A DNA stretch of 64,000 nt, from the NCBI GenBank assembly GCA_031769625.1, contig JAUIMM010000637.1, forward strand, positions 2,457,501 through 2,521,500, written 5' to 3'. Origin of the DNA: Taudactylus pleione. Its lineage: Eukaryota > Chordata > Amphibia > Anura > Myobatrachidae. A program made the position numbers and the translations under genes. The notes beneath the pieces are model-generated. The model searched no databases. It was not told the DNA's origin and saw only the letters and a list, made by a program, of their open reading frames with translations. Of the stretch, positions 11,740 to 23,541 are shown one piece after another. How positions within the stretch are numbered: the stretch's first letter is position 1; every line of letters starts with the position of its first letter.

Positions 11740-12780
11740 TGTCTGCCCTCTTCGTTCAACAAATGCACGCCACCTCTCATGCCAATTAATTACTTCCTCT
11801 CACTCCCGCCCCCAAGATTTTGCCCTCTTTCATCCATGTTGGGGGGATACTGCTGTACCTTGGGGTAGAGAGGGCGCTAGTGCTGGAGCAGGTGTTCAAC
11901 TGAACCACAGGTTACAGCACTGCCGTTCACAGCTCTACATCAATGGGCTCCCAGCAGCTTAGGTCACCCGGCCCATGAAGTGAACTGGGACTGGGGACAG
12001 GACCTGGCCACATGTTTCATGTTCCCAGAGCCATGGCAGAGACTGAGTTTATCCTCAGCTGTCCCAGTCACCCCTCATATTTGGCAGGGATAGGCCTTGA
12101 AAGCGGTCTTCTCTGAGCAGATGGCATTTTCCTCTGGAAAGTGGAGACTCCGTATTGATAAGATAACCTCCATTAATACTGAATGAATGCTACTGTTCCT
12201 AAGATAGGTGCGATCAGTACAAGACACACTTGTCAGGCCAGTTGCACACCAATGCCAATGGGCATGGGCCTTACAGACTGTCCATGCTAAGCATTAATGG
12301 AGAGACCCTCTGAGAGATTAGTGAAAGAGTTATTGTCTGTCACCTTGGGACAGCTAGACCTCGACTTGATGGTCTCTCCGCTAAACCGCTAACTGCAATG
12401 TACAAAGACATGTTGGCATCATTAACAAATTCCATGACAGTCCCGATCCGACATAAGGACTGGGAGCTGGGGGGTTAGGGTGGCTAGGAACCAACTGATG
12501 GGATGACAGTAATAATGTCCTCTTTAATGGTCAAACCCAGGTTTTGGCTAGACCTAACCAGAGGTACGGAATCTAACCCACTTGGTGGTCTTCACCAGTG
12601 ACACCTCCTATTGGGATTTGGGTATTGCCACACCAAGTGATCAGGTCGCGGCTCTCTGGTCAGGTACCTGGGAGTGACAATGAAAATACTGTGGGTATGT
12701 GCACTGGTCTGTACTAAAGGGAACTTGTAATGTGAGAACACTGGGAGTCCCAGCATGAGCTGCACTAGGGAGTATCTCTG
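11740..12780. other. Unassigned sequence inside gypsy copy A
   Basis: About 1 kb between the broken start of gag and the leader repeats. Gypsy C has only about 0.5 kb in the same position. It could be a further insertion or diverged leader. No open frame or family was recognised. Confidence 0.35.
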
Positions 12781-12839
12781 GAGATCCAGACACAGGATTG
12801 ACACAGAAGAATGACACTAGGAGTCAGTACACGAATGCT

Positions 12840-13190
12840 GTACTAAGTATACACGCTGGTGATCCAGACGCAGGGTAGTGCTAAAGTCTTATAACTGGAG
12901 ATTAGCACACAGACAAGTACTGAAGAAATCACTGGAGAAGTCATACGCTGATTAGTGCTGAAATTGTTTAACTGGAGTTTCAGCACACAGACAGGTGCTG
13001 AACTAATCACTGGAGAACCAGACGCTGATTAGTGCTGAAGTCTTATAACTGGAGTTTAGCACACAGACAAGTACTGAAGAAATCACTGGAGAAGTCAGAC
13101 ACTGGAGTTTCAGTACACAAACAAGTGCTGAAGACTATAACTGGAGAAGTCAGACACTGATTAGTACTGGAAGGAGTCACAGGAAATAAA
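12840..13190. repeat. Degenerate tandem repeat of about 77 bp in gypsy leader
   Basis: CGCTGATTAGTGCTG starts near 12946 and 13023, and AACTGGAG..AGCACACAGACA and ATCACTGGAGAA recur between. Copies are imperfect. The position between LTR and gag matches the 55-bp repeat of gypsy C and the repeats of copy B. Confidence 0.7.
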
Positions 13191-13526
13191 TAGCATAAAG
13201 CCTGGAGCGATGTAACAGAATCACAGTCACTGGAAAAGTGAAGTTGAACAGCAGCTTCCTGTTCCTGGAGTCAGATGAAATACCCTTAGGTAGTTGGTCA
13301 TTGGTTCAAAAGATCAGCTCAGTGACCGCAGGACTACCATTGGGAGAGACTAGTCAGGTGATACAGACTAACATGGCTGCGCCCATGACCGCCACCGCAG
13401 GAACCAAGACACATGCATGGAAGCCTTAGTAGACCCCGGGGATAATACACAAATAAATGTTGGGACAGAGCACAGAACCTCTGGCATACCTCTACCAATT
13501 AATGATCATGCACTTGAAGAGGTTTA

Positions 13527-13715
13527 AATTAGAGATGAGCGGATCGGTTTTTAATGCGATATTCCCGCTAAGTTTGGATCTTAGAACAAGGCAAAATGTC
13601 ATCTTTGACGGACAGTACGTTATCTGTGTCCGTGAAAGATGACGCTTTGCCTCGTTCTGATATCCGAACTCGGCAGGAAGATCCATGCCGAAACTGAACC
13701 GCTCATCTCTTGTAT
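13527..13715. mobile_element. hAT-type MITE with AGAGATGAGCGG termini
   Basis: The left end AGAGATGAGCGGATCGG and right end AACCGCTCATCTCT form terminal inverted repeats. The internal halves also mirror each other around AAATGTCATCTTTGACGG and GAAAGATGACGCTTTGCC. Related ends occur at 21870-21893 and, more diverged, at 28240. No coding sequence. Confidence 0.8.
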
Positions 13716-14039
13716 AAATAACATAATTTGGCCTATAGACATGACCATTTTCAGGGGAGTTTTCCTATAAACCTTAATAATGGGTTAAATAGTGCGGGGC
13801 ATGTATGTGGAGGTGTAAATAATTTTGGGGCTTTAGAACTTGCAGATGGGAGCTAAAAGTGTTTTTTTCCCAACTTTTACAAACTTGTATAAAAATAATG
13901 TAAAATCACTTTACAGTACTTTGAGGTAAGAAAAAAAATGTCTGAGGACTAATTTGCTAAAAAAAAATGTGTTGCCTATCATTTTATGTCATTAATAATA
14001 TAATTGACACTTTTTAAAGGGTTGTGTACAAGATGCCAG

Positions 14040-14380
14040 TACTCGGGATCCTGGAGATCAGAATCCTGACGCCGACATCCCGACAGGGTTAGGATACCGA
14101 CACATGTTGGTCGCTATCCTAACCCTCACCCTCTCCCTACCCCTAACCCTCCCTTCCTGGTGCCTAATCCTAACCTCCCCCCCTACTGCCTAAACTTAAT
14201 CTCCCCCTTAGTGCCTAACCCTCCCCCTAGTATTTAACCCTAATGATAACCCTCCCCCTAACCCTGATACTTACTTTCGGGATGCTGGCACCAAGATTCT
14301 GACAGGTGTTGGGATTCCGGCACCTGCATTGTGAGCGTCGGAATCCCTGCGGTTGGTATTATGACCGCATCCCTTTTTAA
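14040..14380. repeat. Interspersed repeat with a CCTAACCCT-like core, second copy
   Basis: Same build as 2555-2850: arms with GACGCCGACATCCCGACAGG on the left and GGGATTCCGGCACC on the right, around a core of CCCTAACCCTCCC variants. Left and right arms are roughly complementary. Borders are approximate. Confidence 0.6.
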
Positions 14381-14548
14381 GAACCTCTAGTACAGTACTT
14401 TCCTTATGGCCACTAACAGCCTTTTATATGGCCCTGCTTTCAGTTTTGTGGCGTCCAGGATCATTTCCACACCTTTTCATGCTCTCTGCCAGGTCACTTA
14501 TTGTAGAAGAGTTGTGGAACCTCGCCGGGAGTCCTGCCATTTCTAATT

Positions 14549-15353
14549 GAGGGGCCTATTCATTAAACCTAAAAATTCTCTGGAGATAATTAGCTTTAGA
14601 ACTCTCATGGAGTTCTAGCTAATTATGGGTGGAATTCATCATTCCACCTCTCCATAAGTATCTATTCCGAAAAGCTGTCATATTTGTGATGACAACTTTT
14701 CGGGAAATAGATACTTTTCCCTCTCTACACTACCTTATCGCATCTGGAAACAGTGCTGCGAATGTGCTGTTACATCTGTAAAACCAGCGCATGCGCAGCA
14801 CTGCCTACAGATGCGTTAAGTTTGTGTACCGCCCCGCAACCCCCCCACTCCCCTACCCCCTCCGCTCACCTCCCCCCCCCGACTTACCTGTCCGCGCAGC
14901 AGCCTCCGGCTCCGTCCTGCTGGTCTGTCATGTGGTTTCCCAGCAGACCACATGACAGATTAGAAAAAAAACAAAAAAACTTTTTTTTTTTTTTGTCTAA
15001 ACTTTCTTGTGCTCTGCTGGGGAGCACACATGTCCGACCAGCCTCCGGAGCCTGAGGACGGAGCAGAGCGCCGGAGGGACTCGTCAGGTAAGTCGATTCT
15101 GCTATTCGCCACCTCACAGTGGCGAATAGTAACTGCATCAAATTCCGAAAATTGATAATTTTCGGAATTTGATGAATACCATAATTTCCACATCCCCATA
15201 CTAATGTATGGGGAGTGTGGAAATTAACGCAGGGGAACTTAGCAAGGAGATATCTGTGATATCTCCTGTGCTAAGTGGCTACATGAATACCAAAATAACA
15301 TTATTTAAGGAAAATGTCCTTAAAAACTTTATTTTAGTGTTGATGAATAGGCC
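14549..15353. mobile_element. Long palindromic MITE, GGGGCCTATTCAT family, copy A
   Basis: Ends GGGGCCTATTCATTAAAC and GATGAATAGGCCCC are inverted. Inside are several nested hairpins, for example AAATTCCGAAAATTGATAATTTTCGGAATTT near 15140 and paired GTCATGTGGT..ACCACATGAC around 14930. There is no coding potential beyond random frames. Other copies: 15671-16860 (opposite orientation) and 22496-23282; a relative lies at 26358-26818. Confidence 0.88.
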
Positions 15354-15670
15354 CCTTGTGTGTGTGCGCATTGCTACGATGTATGCGAGTTTTGTGATGA
15401 GAGTTTGCTTTTGCAAACTTTCACCTAATTGAATTAACACCATAAGATATGTGAAACTGGGGAATTGCAGAAACATTACTATAATTTCATTAGATTTTTT
15501 TGTTTTCTTTAAATTTTAACTCAATGAGCTTTTTTTTTTTACATCTACGTAATTAATAGCACTGGTGTGTGAGCATGGAGCTAATTTTAATAGGCATTGT
15601 ACAACTCAGTACAGTAACTATCAGAATAAACGCTACACACACCAGGTGCAGTTAATCATTTTCACACAAA
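15354..15670. other. Spacer between two inverted MITE copies
   Basis: A 317-bp AT-rich stretch. No feature recognised. Confidence 0.6.
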
Positions 15671-16860
15671 GGGGCCTATTCATCAACACTAAAATAACTT
15701 TTTTAAGGACATTTTCCTTAAATAACGTTATTTTGGTATTCATGAACAGATTTAACACAGAAGATATCACAGATATCTCCTTGCTAAGTTCCCCTGCGTT
15801 AATTTCCACACTCCCCATACATTAGTATTAGTACATTATTATTATTATTATTATTATTATCCTTTATTTATATGGCGCCACAAGGGTTCCGCAGCGCCTG
15901 ACAAAGTACAGAAACAAATGAGCACACAAGACAACAGCTATTAACAGTACAGACAATGCAGTGCAAGTACATGATTTATATACATTGCTGCATAACACCT
16001 AAATAAGCAGCAGGGTGTCAGTAATCAGTTTTAGGTGCCATTGTGAATGAAAGTAAAAGTAAGGCAAGAAGAAGCACGTGAGGAAAGAGGGCCCTGCTCG
16101 CGAGAGCTTACATTCTGAGGGGAGGGTCAGACAAACAGGGGTGACACAGATGGGCTAGATAGTGAGGAAGGAGCATAGAGTAGTGGGTTAGGATGAGCGC
16201 TGGAAAGCATTGAGGAAGAAATGGGTCTTGATTAGTATGGGGATGTGGAAATTATAGTATTCATCAAATTCCGAAAATTATCAATTTTCGGAATTTGATG
16301 CAGTTACTATTCGCCACTGTGAGGTGGCGAATAGCAGAATCCACTTACCTGTATCAGCGTGTGCAGGTCCCCCGACGAGTCCCTCCGGCGCTCTGCTCCG
16401 TCCTCAGGCTCCGGAGGCTGGTCTGTCATGTGTGCTCCCCAGCAGAGCACAAGAAAGTTTAGAAAAAGAAAAAAAAAATTTTTTTTTTCTAATCTGTCAT
16501 GTGGTCTGCTGGGAAACCACATGACAGACCAGCAGGACGGAGCTGGAGGCTGCTGCGCGGACAGGTAAGTCGGGGGGGGGGGTACGAAACTTACCGCACC
16601 TGTAGGCAGTGCTGCGCATGCGCTGTTTTTACAGATGTAACAGCGCATGCGCAGCACTGTTTCCAGACGCGATAAGGTAGTGTAGGCAGGGAAAAGTATC
16701 TATTTCCCGAAAAGCTGTCATCGCAAAAATGACAGATTTTCGGAATAGATAGTGATGGAGAGGAGGAATGATGAATTCCACCTATAATTAGCTAGAACTC
16801 CATGAGAGTTCTAAAGCTAATTATCTCCATTGAATTTTTACGTTTAATGAATAGGCCCCA
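15671..16860. mobile_element. Long palindromic MITE, GGGGCCTATTCAT family, copy C, interrupted
   Basis: Starts GGGGCCTATTCATCAACACT and ends TAATGAATAGGCCCC, with AAA on both sides (possibly a 3-bp target duplication). It is the reverse complement of copy A over long stretches. A LINE-tail insertion occupies 15829-16230, flanked by ATTAGTAT. Removing it restores the sequence CCCCATACATTAGTATGGGG seen (reversed) in copy A. Confidence 0.88.
15829..16230 (-). mobile_element. Non-LTR retrotransposon 3' end with ATT-repeat tail
   Basis: On the minus strand the fragment ends GGCGCCATATAAATAAAGGAT followed by an (ATA)n run, the usual 3' tail of L2/CR1-like LINEs or SINEs mobilised by them. The interior contains GTAAGCTCTCGCGAGCAGG, a phrase common in such frog repeats. 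ATTAGTAT at 15821-15828 and 16231-16238 is an 8-bp target duplication. No reverse transcriptase is retained. Confidence 0.8.
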
Positions 16861-17076
16861 AAACCTCTTAATCGGAAGTTCCCATCTACAGTATGAACTT
16901 AAAGGTCTCTAGGATTCGCCCGGAAATTGTGCAATACTGTATATAAAAAATTAGGCCATTTGCCAGCATGGCAAGTGTCTAACAACATGTAAATGTATAT
17001 TGAAGAAATTAATAGTATTCTTATGCCTTATAATAGGATTGATATAAAATGTGTGTAAATCTGTTTTATTTAACAG

Positions 17077-17189
17077 AAAAATACTTCCACTAATATTGCA
17101 TAGAAAGACTCCAGTGATTTGCTTCAATGCAAAAGAATTTCTTCGAACAATTGTGCACATTTATGGGAAGGTTGTGAACTGGAAAAATG
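17077..17189 (+). CDS. POLN: POLN exon, exonuclease-like domain part 2
   Basis: Acceptor TTATTTAACAG precedes and GTAGGATG follows (113 nt; phase 2 in, phase 1 out). With the two bases from the previous exon it reads RKILPLILHRKTPVICFNAK then EFLRTIVHIYGKVVNWKN. PVICFNAK is identical to human polymerase nu. This is the clearest single match in the window and fixes gene identity and frame. Confidence 0.96.
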
Positions 17190-17297
17190 GTAGGATGAGT
17201 TTGGAAGACTTATTGTTTGCTCAAATCCACCTATTAAGCACATTCTGTATTTATAGTATGGTACCCTGGGCCCTGTCATATGTGACGGTGGTCAACT

Positions 17298-17636
17298 TAT
17301 GGTGCATACACACGATCAGATTTTTCCTTCAGATATGAACGATAATAACGATTTAAAAATCGTTCAGTCGTTCATATCTGAAGGAAAATCGTTCATATCT
17401 GACATGCCTGAACGATCAACGATGCGCGTTCCCGTTTGTCAGATAACGATATCTGACATCTGATGGGTTTGCAGTCAGACTTGGACGATTCCATTCATTT
17501 TAATGCAGTCAAAAATCGTTCAATCGTTCAAATCGTTCAAAACTTTGGTAAAATCATTCAAATCGTTCAATCGTTCAGTCGTTCATCTGACAAATCTGAC
17601 AAGTCTGACAAATCTGACCGTGTGTACGCTCCATTA
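17298..17636. mobile_element. MITE with TAATGGTGCATACACAC termini, copy 2
   Basis: Ends TATGGTGCATACACACGATC and GTGTGTACGCTCCATTA. The interior is longer than copy 1 (4303-4567) because AATCGTTC-type units have multiplied near 17515-17585. Confidence 0.88.
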
Positions 17637-18104
17637 GAGTGAATGCAGGTAATACGCATTGGGCAATCATTTACCCTAGACAACGTTAAAAGGTACTACC
17701 GAAAGTATACTAGATTATTGGAACAAATGCACAGTAGATATAGTTAGAAACAAAAACAAAATATTGGGTACAGGGCTGCATGGCACAAGGTATAGTAGCC
17801 TGACAGATTATTTTGGTTATCCCTATAATTATCACATATGTCAGTCAGTGAAACAACCATTTTTATGGCAACCTTTATGATGCATAGTAAACTATGGTGA
17901 TTAGAGGCCATTTTATTAAGCACAAATCTGCCTATTTGTCCACTGAGCTGTTACATAGGTGCATGCTCACATTTAGCCTTTGGGAACAGCTTCGTTAAGA
18001 TCACTCTGGGCCTGATGCAATATCTCAGGCATAAAATGTGTTCTCTAAAAGAGCCACAATTGTGTGAATGTGCCAAGCTGCAACTATTGTAAGATGTGTG
18101 CACG

Positions 18105-18345
18105 CAGGGCTGCTGACAGCTCTACCAGGCCTCAGTACTGGGAGGGGACGTGGCCAACCTGGGGAGGTGTGGCCAGACCTGCCCCTTACAAAAAAGAAAA
18201 AATCCAATAAGTTTTTGTTGCCGCACTTGCAGCATAGGGGGGCACCGGTGTCCGGGGAGCTTGATCGCTCTCCCTGAGCATAACGGAGAGAGAGAGAAGA
18301 CTGACTGGTGCTGCAGCAACCTCTCTCCTACACTTACGGTCATAT
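18105..18345. repeat. GC-rich interspersed repeat, family unknown
   Basis: A compositional island in AT-rich intron, beginning GCAGGGCTGCTGACAG and containing GAGAGAGAGAGAAG. It looks like a dispersed non-autonomous element, but no paired ends were found. Confidence 0.35.
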
Positions 18346-18849
18346 TTAAAGGAATTTTGGTTAATTAAATTGCATTAAAACTTAAATAAAAACTAATGCA
18401 GCAGGTACAACCTTCTATCCTGTATTGCAAACAGAAATCCAGTTTTTAAAACATGCATACCAAGCCTTAATATATCTATGACTATTGTCATATATTTATT
18501 TCCCTCAACCAAATGCAAATAATACGACTTCTTAAGCATCTATGTGTCACTGTGCCTGTTTGTAAATAGTCAGAATTCAGTGTACATGCTCTTACTAATG
18601 TCCCTTCAAGCAGTCCACCGTTCTGCCTCGCCAGGTGTAAATGTTTGACCCATGCAAGTTTGTATAGGTACATATGCATGCTCCTAATATTTGTGCATGC
18701 GCATTCTATTTATGGGAAAGCAGGTCCAGCTGGAAATGCATATGGTGGATAGTGTAAAGACATCAACATCTCAACTACCTCCTTCATCAATTTAAACCAT
18801 TTTGCAGAGGACCCGCTAGTACCAGGGCTCGCCTGAAGCCTTGGTGGGG

Positions 18850-19160
18850 GATGTAGTCCTTATGTAGACACCACAATGATGTTGATATTGAACTTGCAGA
18901 ATGTTGACCTGTTCACAATGTTGACTTGTGAAATGCCGACATGTGAAATGTTGACAATCTGCAGGGACATGACGGTTAGGGTTAGGCTGTGGCAGCGGAG
19001 GGTTACAGTTAGGCTACTAGAGGGGAGGTTAGGCTTAGACACTATGGAGATGGTTAGGGTCAGCGATACTCACCGCTGGACCCAGAAGACACCTCTGAAG
19101 CCACTGGACACGCCGTACCAGTTAAGTCACCATAGACACTGCCGCCAAGGAGTGTGGTAT
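18850..19160. repeat. Interspersed repeat with GGTTAGG core, third copy
   Basis: Core of GGTTAGGGTTAGGCT variants, with flanks rich in AATGTTGACNTG and its inverse. It is the complement-strand version of the CCTAACCCT-type repeat at 2555 and 14040. Borders are approximate. Confidence 0.5.
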
Positions 19161-19779
19161 ACTTTTTCGACATTTATCATGTCGTCACGAGAATGTTGAG
19201 AAAATATTTACTGATTTACTACCTTATGCTAATGTATGATTCCATAGGACTATTGCGGGGCATGTGCAAGTGGAAACCCGTTCCAACCATAGATTTTGCG
19301 CACACCGCCACAACCATCATCACTAGTATCGGCACTCACACCAGCCCCATGCTCGTTTCAAGAGATCCATCAGAAACGGGCCTCCCTGCCCCGAACGCAC
19401 GACTTTGAATCGCAGGGATATTTAGCTACACGCCCACAACTCTCCCATAATACTCCCACAAGTAGGATGGCTCGGTGCACAATCATTTACAGGTAGAGGT
19501 TTATTATCATACATATATTCTTATCTTATATAAAATATATAATGCACAGCCTTCATTTTTTCTATATTAAAAATTGCTAAGAAAGGGTTAACTATGTGGC
19601 TTCATCTGATTAATGGACTCCACCACTTTCTGCCACACTATGATACATATGACAGAACCTCCTTTCCTTGATGGACTTGTGACAACAAAAGTGGAGCAGT
19701 AGTTTAGGTTTTAAGGCAGCTGCTATAGTCATATTTGTGTGATATAGGTTTCTGATTCAGAGTTGTACATTGTTAGAAT

Positions 19780-20460
19780 CGCCGCTGCTTCTTTGAACAC
19801 AGCGGCAAAGCTAACATACTGTATGCTAATGCCGCAGTAGTCGTCTGAGGACAAAAGATGCTCCCTGATGGCATTGCAAAACTGAATGCTGCATCGTAAG
19901 ACACAGCATCAGATAACCATTGTGACCAACGGCACGGCATTGGCCATCTGAGTGAGCCTTTGGCTACTCTGGCCGCCACAGAGCCATAGCCGAGGCCAGT
20001 AAATCTGCGTTGGAAGATACAGTCACTGGACTCGCCAACAGTGGTGGTTCTAAGGGCGGGCAATCAGGGCTATTGCATTCACCCCACTGGCACCCATCCA
20101 CCACCAATGTAATTATAGTGGTGGCGCCCGCTGCCACCGCTATATTTACAAACTGCTGTTCCCAGTCTCCCAGAATGCTGGTGCTGAGTATGGCTGCGGT
20201 ATTGCGTTGCATTCTGGGAGTGGCCACGGTAAGAAGGCAAACAGTGCCCCCCTAACAAACAAACTCCCTCTACAAATGGTGCACCACCAACCTTCTGTAG
20301 TGTGTGAGGACGCTTTGCCGCTCTGTAGTTAGTATTCTCTTTATGCCTTTTTTTTTGCAGCCATTGCCATGCCCTACCGATCACAGGGCACAGGGCACCA
20401 AAGGAAGCTTTCGCCCTGAGCTCCACAAAGTCTTGAACCGGCCCTGCTTGGCATTCCCAG
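19780..20460. repeat. GC-rich interspersed repeat ending in CCGGCCCTG
   Basis: Contains the inverted phrases CTCCCAGAATGC (20167) and GCATTCTGGGAG (20209), and ends near 20455 in TCTTGAACCGGCCCTG, a terminal motif typical of a frog non-autonomous DNA element. The left border is not clear. Confidence 0.4.
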
Positions 20461-20721
20461 AAAATGGGGGCGAAAATCATTAAGATTAACAAGCTACTTC
20501 AGATTAACTTCTTGCATAGTACTGTGCCTCATACATTAGAGTGGTTGCTGTTATTGGTAAATTTTGGACTGACAGTACACCAAGTATCCAAGTGCCGTCC
20601 CCTAGCAAGTGGCACTCCTAGGCACATGCCTCATGGGAAATTCACCACTGCTAAGACCTCATGCATTTAAGTAGTTTAAATTATAATAAATTGTTTTATT
20701 ATTTAATTTTTAAATTTTCAG

Positions 20722-20861
20722 TTTCACAGTGTGTTATATTAGACCCAAGAATAGCAGCATGGCTTTTAAACCCAGCTGATTGTAACCCATCATTTGAAGA
20801 TTTAGTGAAGATACATTGTGAAAGGGTGGAGAAGACTACAGACAATTCTCCACGCACTCAA
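20722..20861 (+). CDS. POLN: POLN exon with DPRIAAWL motif
   Basis: After acceptor AATTTTCAG, 140 nt (phase 1 in, phase 0 out) to donor CAA|GTAAGT. Joined with the G of the previous exon it reads [18 protein letters not shown] then [27 protein letters not shown] and PSFEDLV match human polymerase nu residue for residue. A second AG at 20729 is rejected because only the first gives the correct phase. Confidence 0.96.
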
Positions 20862-21144
20862 GTAAGTATAGCAAGTAGCTTTGTTATATTTATATGTGTA
20901 TATGTACAACTCTAGACCTGTTCATAAAATGCTCATACTCAACATTGCCATAAAATAGAAATACTAATGAACAGCACAATATAAATAATACAGATGTTAA
21001 GACTGAAAGACTTCTGATTAAGGTAGTGTATCCAATGTTATATATCCTAAACTATTATATGAATGGGAGATAAAATCGACAAAAGTTGAGAATTACACCA
21101 CAGAGAAAACTTACATACTAAAAAATGTTTGAAAAGGAAATATA

Positions 21145-21357
21145 CAGTGCATCCGAAAAGTATTCACAGTGCTTCACTTTTTCCACATTTTGTTATGTTA
21201 CAGCCTTATTCAAAAATGGAATAAATTCATTTTTGTCCTCAAAATTCTATACACAATACCCCATAATGACAACGTGTAAAAAGTTTTTTTGAGATTTTTG
21301 CAAATTTAATTAAAAAAAAACAACTAAGAAATCACATGTACATAAGTATTCACAGCC
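21145..21357. mobile_element. Solo terminal repeat of a Tc1-like transposon
   Basis: After TA, the sequence CAGTGCATCCGAAAAGTATT and the following 200 bp (…CACATTTTGTTATGTTACAG…) match a terminal inverted repeat well known from fish and frog Tc1-like elements. Neither transposase nor the opposite end follows. Confidence 0.8.
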
Positions 21358-21893
21358 AGGGTACCGATGGTGTCGGCAGAGCAGGGGTGCCAGTGGTGTC
21401 CTCAGTGCAGGTTTGCTGACTGTGTCGGCAGTGCAGGGGTGTCAGCGGTGTCGGCAGCATGGGGGAGCCAGTGGTGTCAGCAGCGGGGCTGCCGGCGGTG
21501 TCAGCAGTGGGGGTGCTGACAGCTGGTGTGTCGGTAGCAGGTGTGTTGGCAGCGGGGGGTGCCGGCCGCAGGTGTGTCGGCAACGGGAACCAGCGCCATC
21601 TTCTTGTAGTTCTTTTTTCCCTGCATTCAATGAGTTTAACGCTGATTGGCTGAGAGCCGTGACAGACTGCTCTGTCAATAAAACAGCGCTTTGCCCATTG
21701 AAAGCAAAGGGATTTTTAAAATGGACGCTCGAGGCAAAACCTTGAGATCCGACAGAGGATCGCGAGGTTTTGCCTCGATTAGGGATCCGGGGCAGGAGGA
21801 GATATCCGAGGGGCGCCTCAGTTCGCCCCAGATCCCCGAAGTTCGGGCAGGTCCGGTTCTCAGGGAACCGGACCCGCTCATCTCTATACAAAA
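21358..21893. repeat. GTGTCGGCAG-rich repeat joined to a hAT-type end
   Basis: 21358-21590 is a degenerate repeat of GTGTCGGCAG / GTGTCAGCAG words. 21725-21893 contains inverted TTTTGCCTCGA / TCGAGGCAAAAC and ends in GGACCCGCTCATCTCTATA, the terminal motif of the hAT-type MITE at 13527. It is probably one non-autonomous hAT element whose left end is unclear. Confidence 0.55.
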
Positions 21894-22495
21894 CTATCCA
21901 TTAACATAAATTACAAGGGAACACTGATGAAAAACAATAAGAAGCTAAAACTATGTTAAAAAATAAATTTAAATTCATTATCTCAACAACAAGATGCCAC
22001 CACTTGGAAGAATGAATACCAGAAATCAAAAAAGCTCTCACCATAGGTAGTCAAAAAGAGCTGCCTGGTTGTCCAAGTTAAAGCACATTGAATAGAAACA
22101 TGTAAACCCACATCATAACACAGCAAACGTGATAGTAGGAATACTCATATTAAACTATCAGATCTAGTATATAGATAAATGAAGCCAAAAGTTAAAATAC
22201 ACCCTATGAACCACCAGGGATATGGCCAGTCAACTTACAACATCTTGCCCAGCTGATGTGTTATGTCACAGGGCAGCCCTATTAACTAGAAAAATAACAT
22301 TAGAGCAGTAGGATTTAATTAAGTCAGCCAATTGGAGGTAACAATCACTTCACAAATTTTCCTCAGCATAATCCTGGACACCTCTATAATACAAAATCTC
22401 CACCAAGAATCCAAGCATGCATATAATAATCAGCATGTTTAGGTGACTATCTTAAAGGACAACTGAACCCAAAAATGTAAATGTTTAGTGCATAG

Positions 22496-23282
22496 GGGCC
22501 TATTCATCATAACTAAAGATTCCCAGGAGGTAATTAGGTTTTGAACTCGCATGGAGTTCTACCTAATTACCGGACGAATTCATCATTCCTCCTCCCTATA
22601 ACTATCTATTCCGAAAAGCTGTCATTTTTGCGATGACAGCTTTTCAGGAAATAGATAGTTATCCCTCTCTACTCTACCTTACCGCAGCTGTAATCAGTGC
22701 TGCGCATGTGCTGTTACATCTGTAAAATCAGCGCATGCACAGCACTGCCTACAGATGCGGTAAGTTTGTGTCCCCCCCTCCGCTCACCTGCCCCCCTCCC
22801 GCTCACCTCCCTCCCGTCCAGCACTTACCTGCCCGCGCAACAGCCTCTGGCTCCGTCTGCTATGCTGTCATGTGGTCTCCCAGCAGCACACAGTAGTGTT
22901 TAGAGAAAAAATTGTGTTCTGCTGGGGAGACCACATGACAGCATAGCAGACGGAGCCAGAGGAGAGACCAGAGCACCGGAGGGAGACGCCGGGGGACCTG
23001 CCCACGCTGACACAGGTAAGTGTTACCTGCTATTCGCCACCTCACAGTGGCGAATAGTAACTCCATCAAATTCCGAAAATACATAATTTTTGGAATTTGA
23101 TGAATACCATAATTTCCATATCCCCATACTAATGTATGGGGAGTGGGGAAATTACGCAGGGGGACTTAGCAAGGAGATATCAGTGTTATCTCCTGTGCTA
23201 AGTATCTTCATGAATACTAAAATAACGTTATTTAAGGAAAATGTCATTAAAAACGTTATTTTATTGTTGATGAATAGGCCAC
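22496..23282. mobile_element. Long palindromic MITE, GGGGCCTATTCAT family, copy B
   Basis: Begins GGGGCCTATTCATCATAAC and ends GATGAATAGGCC. Same nested hairpins and order as copy A (14549-15353), including paired TCTGCTATGCTGTCATGTGG / CCACATGACAGCATAGCAGA at 22856 and 22931. Confidence 0.86.
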
Positions 23283-23541
23283 ATAGTCTTTGCGACATGT
23301 AAAATCTTTTGAGGAAAGTAGGGATGACTTCGCACAGAAAATAATTGTACTATAGCATCTGTATTAAACCAACATTGAATATCATTCAGAATAAATGTAA
23401 TTGGTTACTCAGTTGGCGGTGCTCCCTAGAGCCAAAACATATTGTATACAAACAGGAGAGAAAGAGGGCTCTTTTTCCTGGGGCACTCTTATATAAGTAT
23501 ACGATAAAATATAACTTTTATTATTATCATTAAAAATTGTA

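Larger units (their letters stand above)
6890..13450 (-). mobile_element. Ty3/gypsy (chromovirus-type) copy A, degenerate
   Basis: Read right to left: probable 5' LTR remnant (13195-13450), leader with degenerate repeats of about 77 bp (12840-13190), an unassigned stretch (11740-12780), gag (11735-11115), a MITE insertion (10252-11118), zinc-knuckle region, protease, reverse transcriptase, RNase H, integrase and a degenerate chromodomain ending near 6900. Many stops and frameshifts show an old, inactive copy. The domain order PR-RT-RH-IN-chromodomain is that of Ty3/gypsy chromoviruses. Confidence 0.82.
4098..17076 (+). other. POLN: POLN intron, 13.0 kb, filled with mobile elements
   Basis: Phase 2 intron. 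It contains a MITE (4303), two degenerate Ty3/gypsy copies (5224-13450), three palindromic MITEs and a hAT-type MITE, all listed separately. Stretches without an assigned feature: 4568-5223 (AT-rich; a roughly 45-bp direct duplication around CCCTCCACATGGCAATGCCT at 4826 and 4890), 13721-14035 and 16861-17076 (nothing recognised). Confidence 0.8.
17190..20721 (+). other. POLN: POLN intron, 3.5 kb
   Basis: Phase 1 intron with a MITE (17298-17636) and GC-rich dispersed repeats at 18105-18345, 18850-19160 and 19780-20460. The remaining stretches, 17637-18104, 18346-18849 and 19161-19779, hold nothing recognised. Confidence 0.75.
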
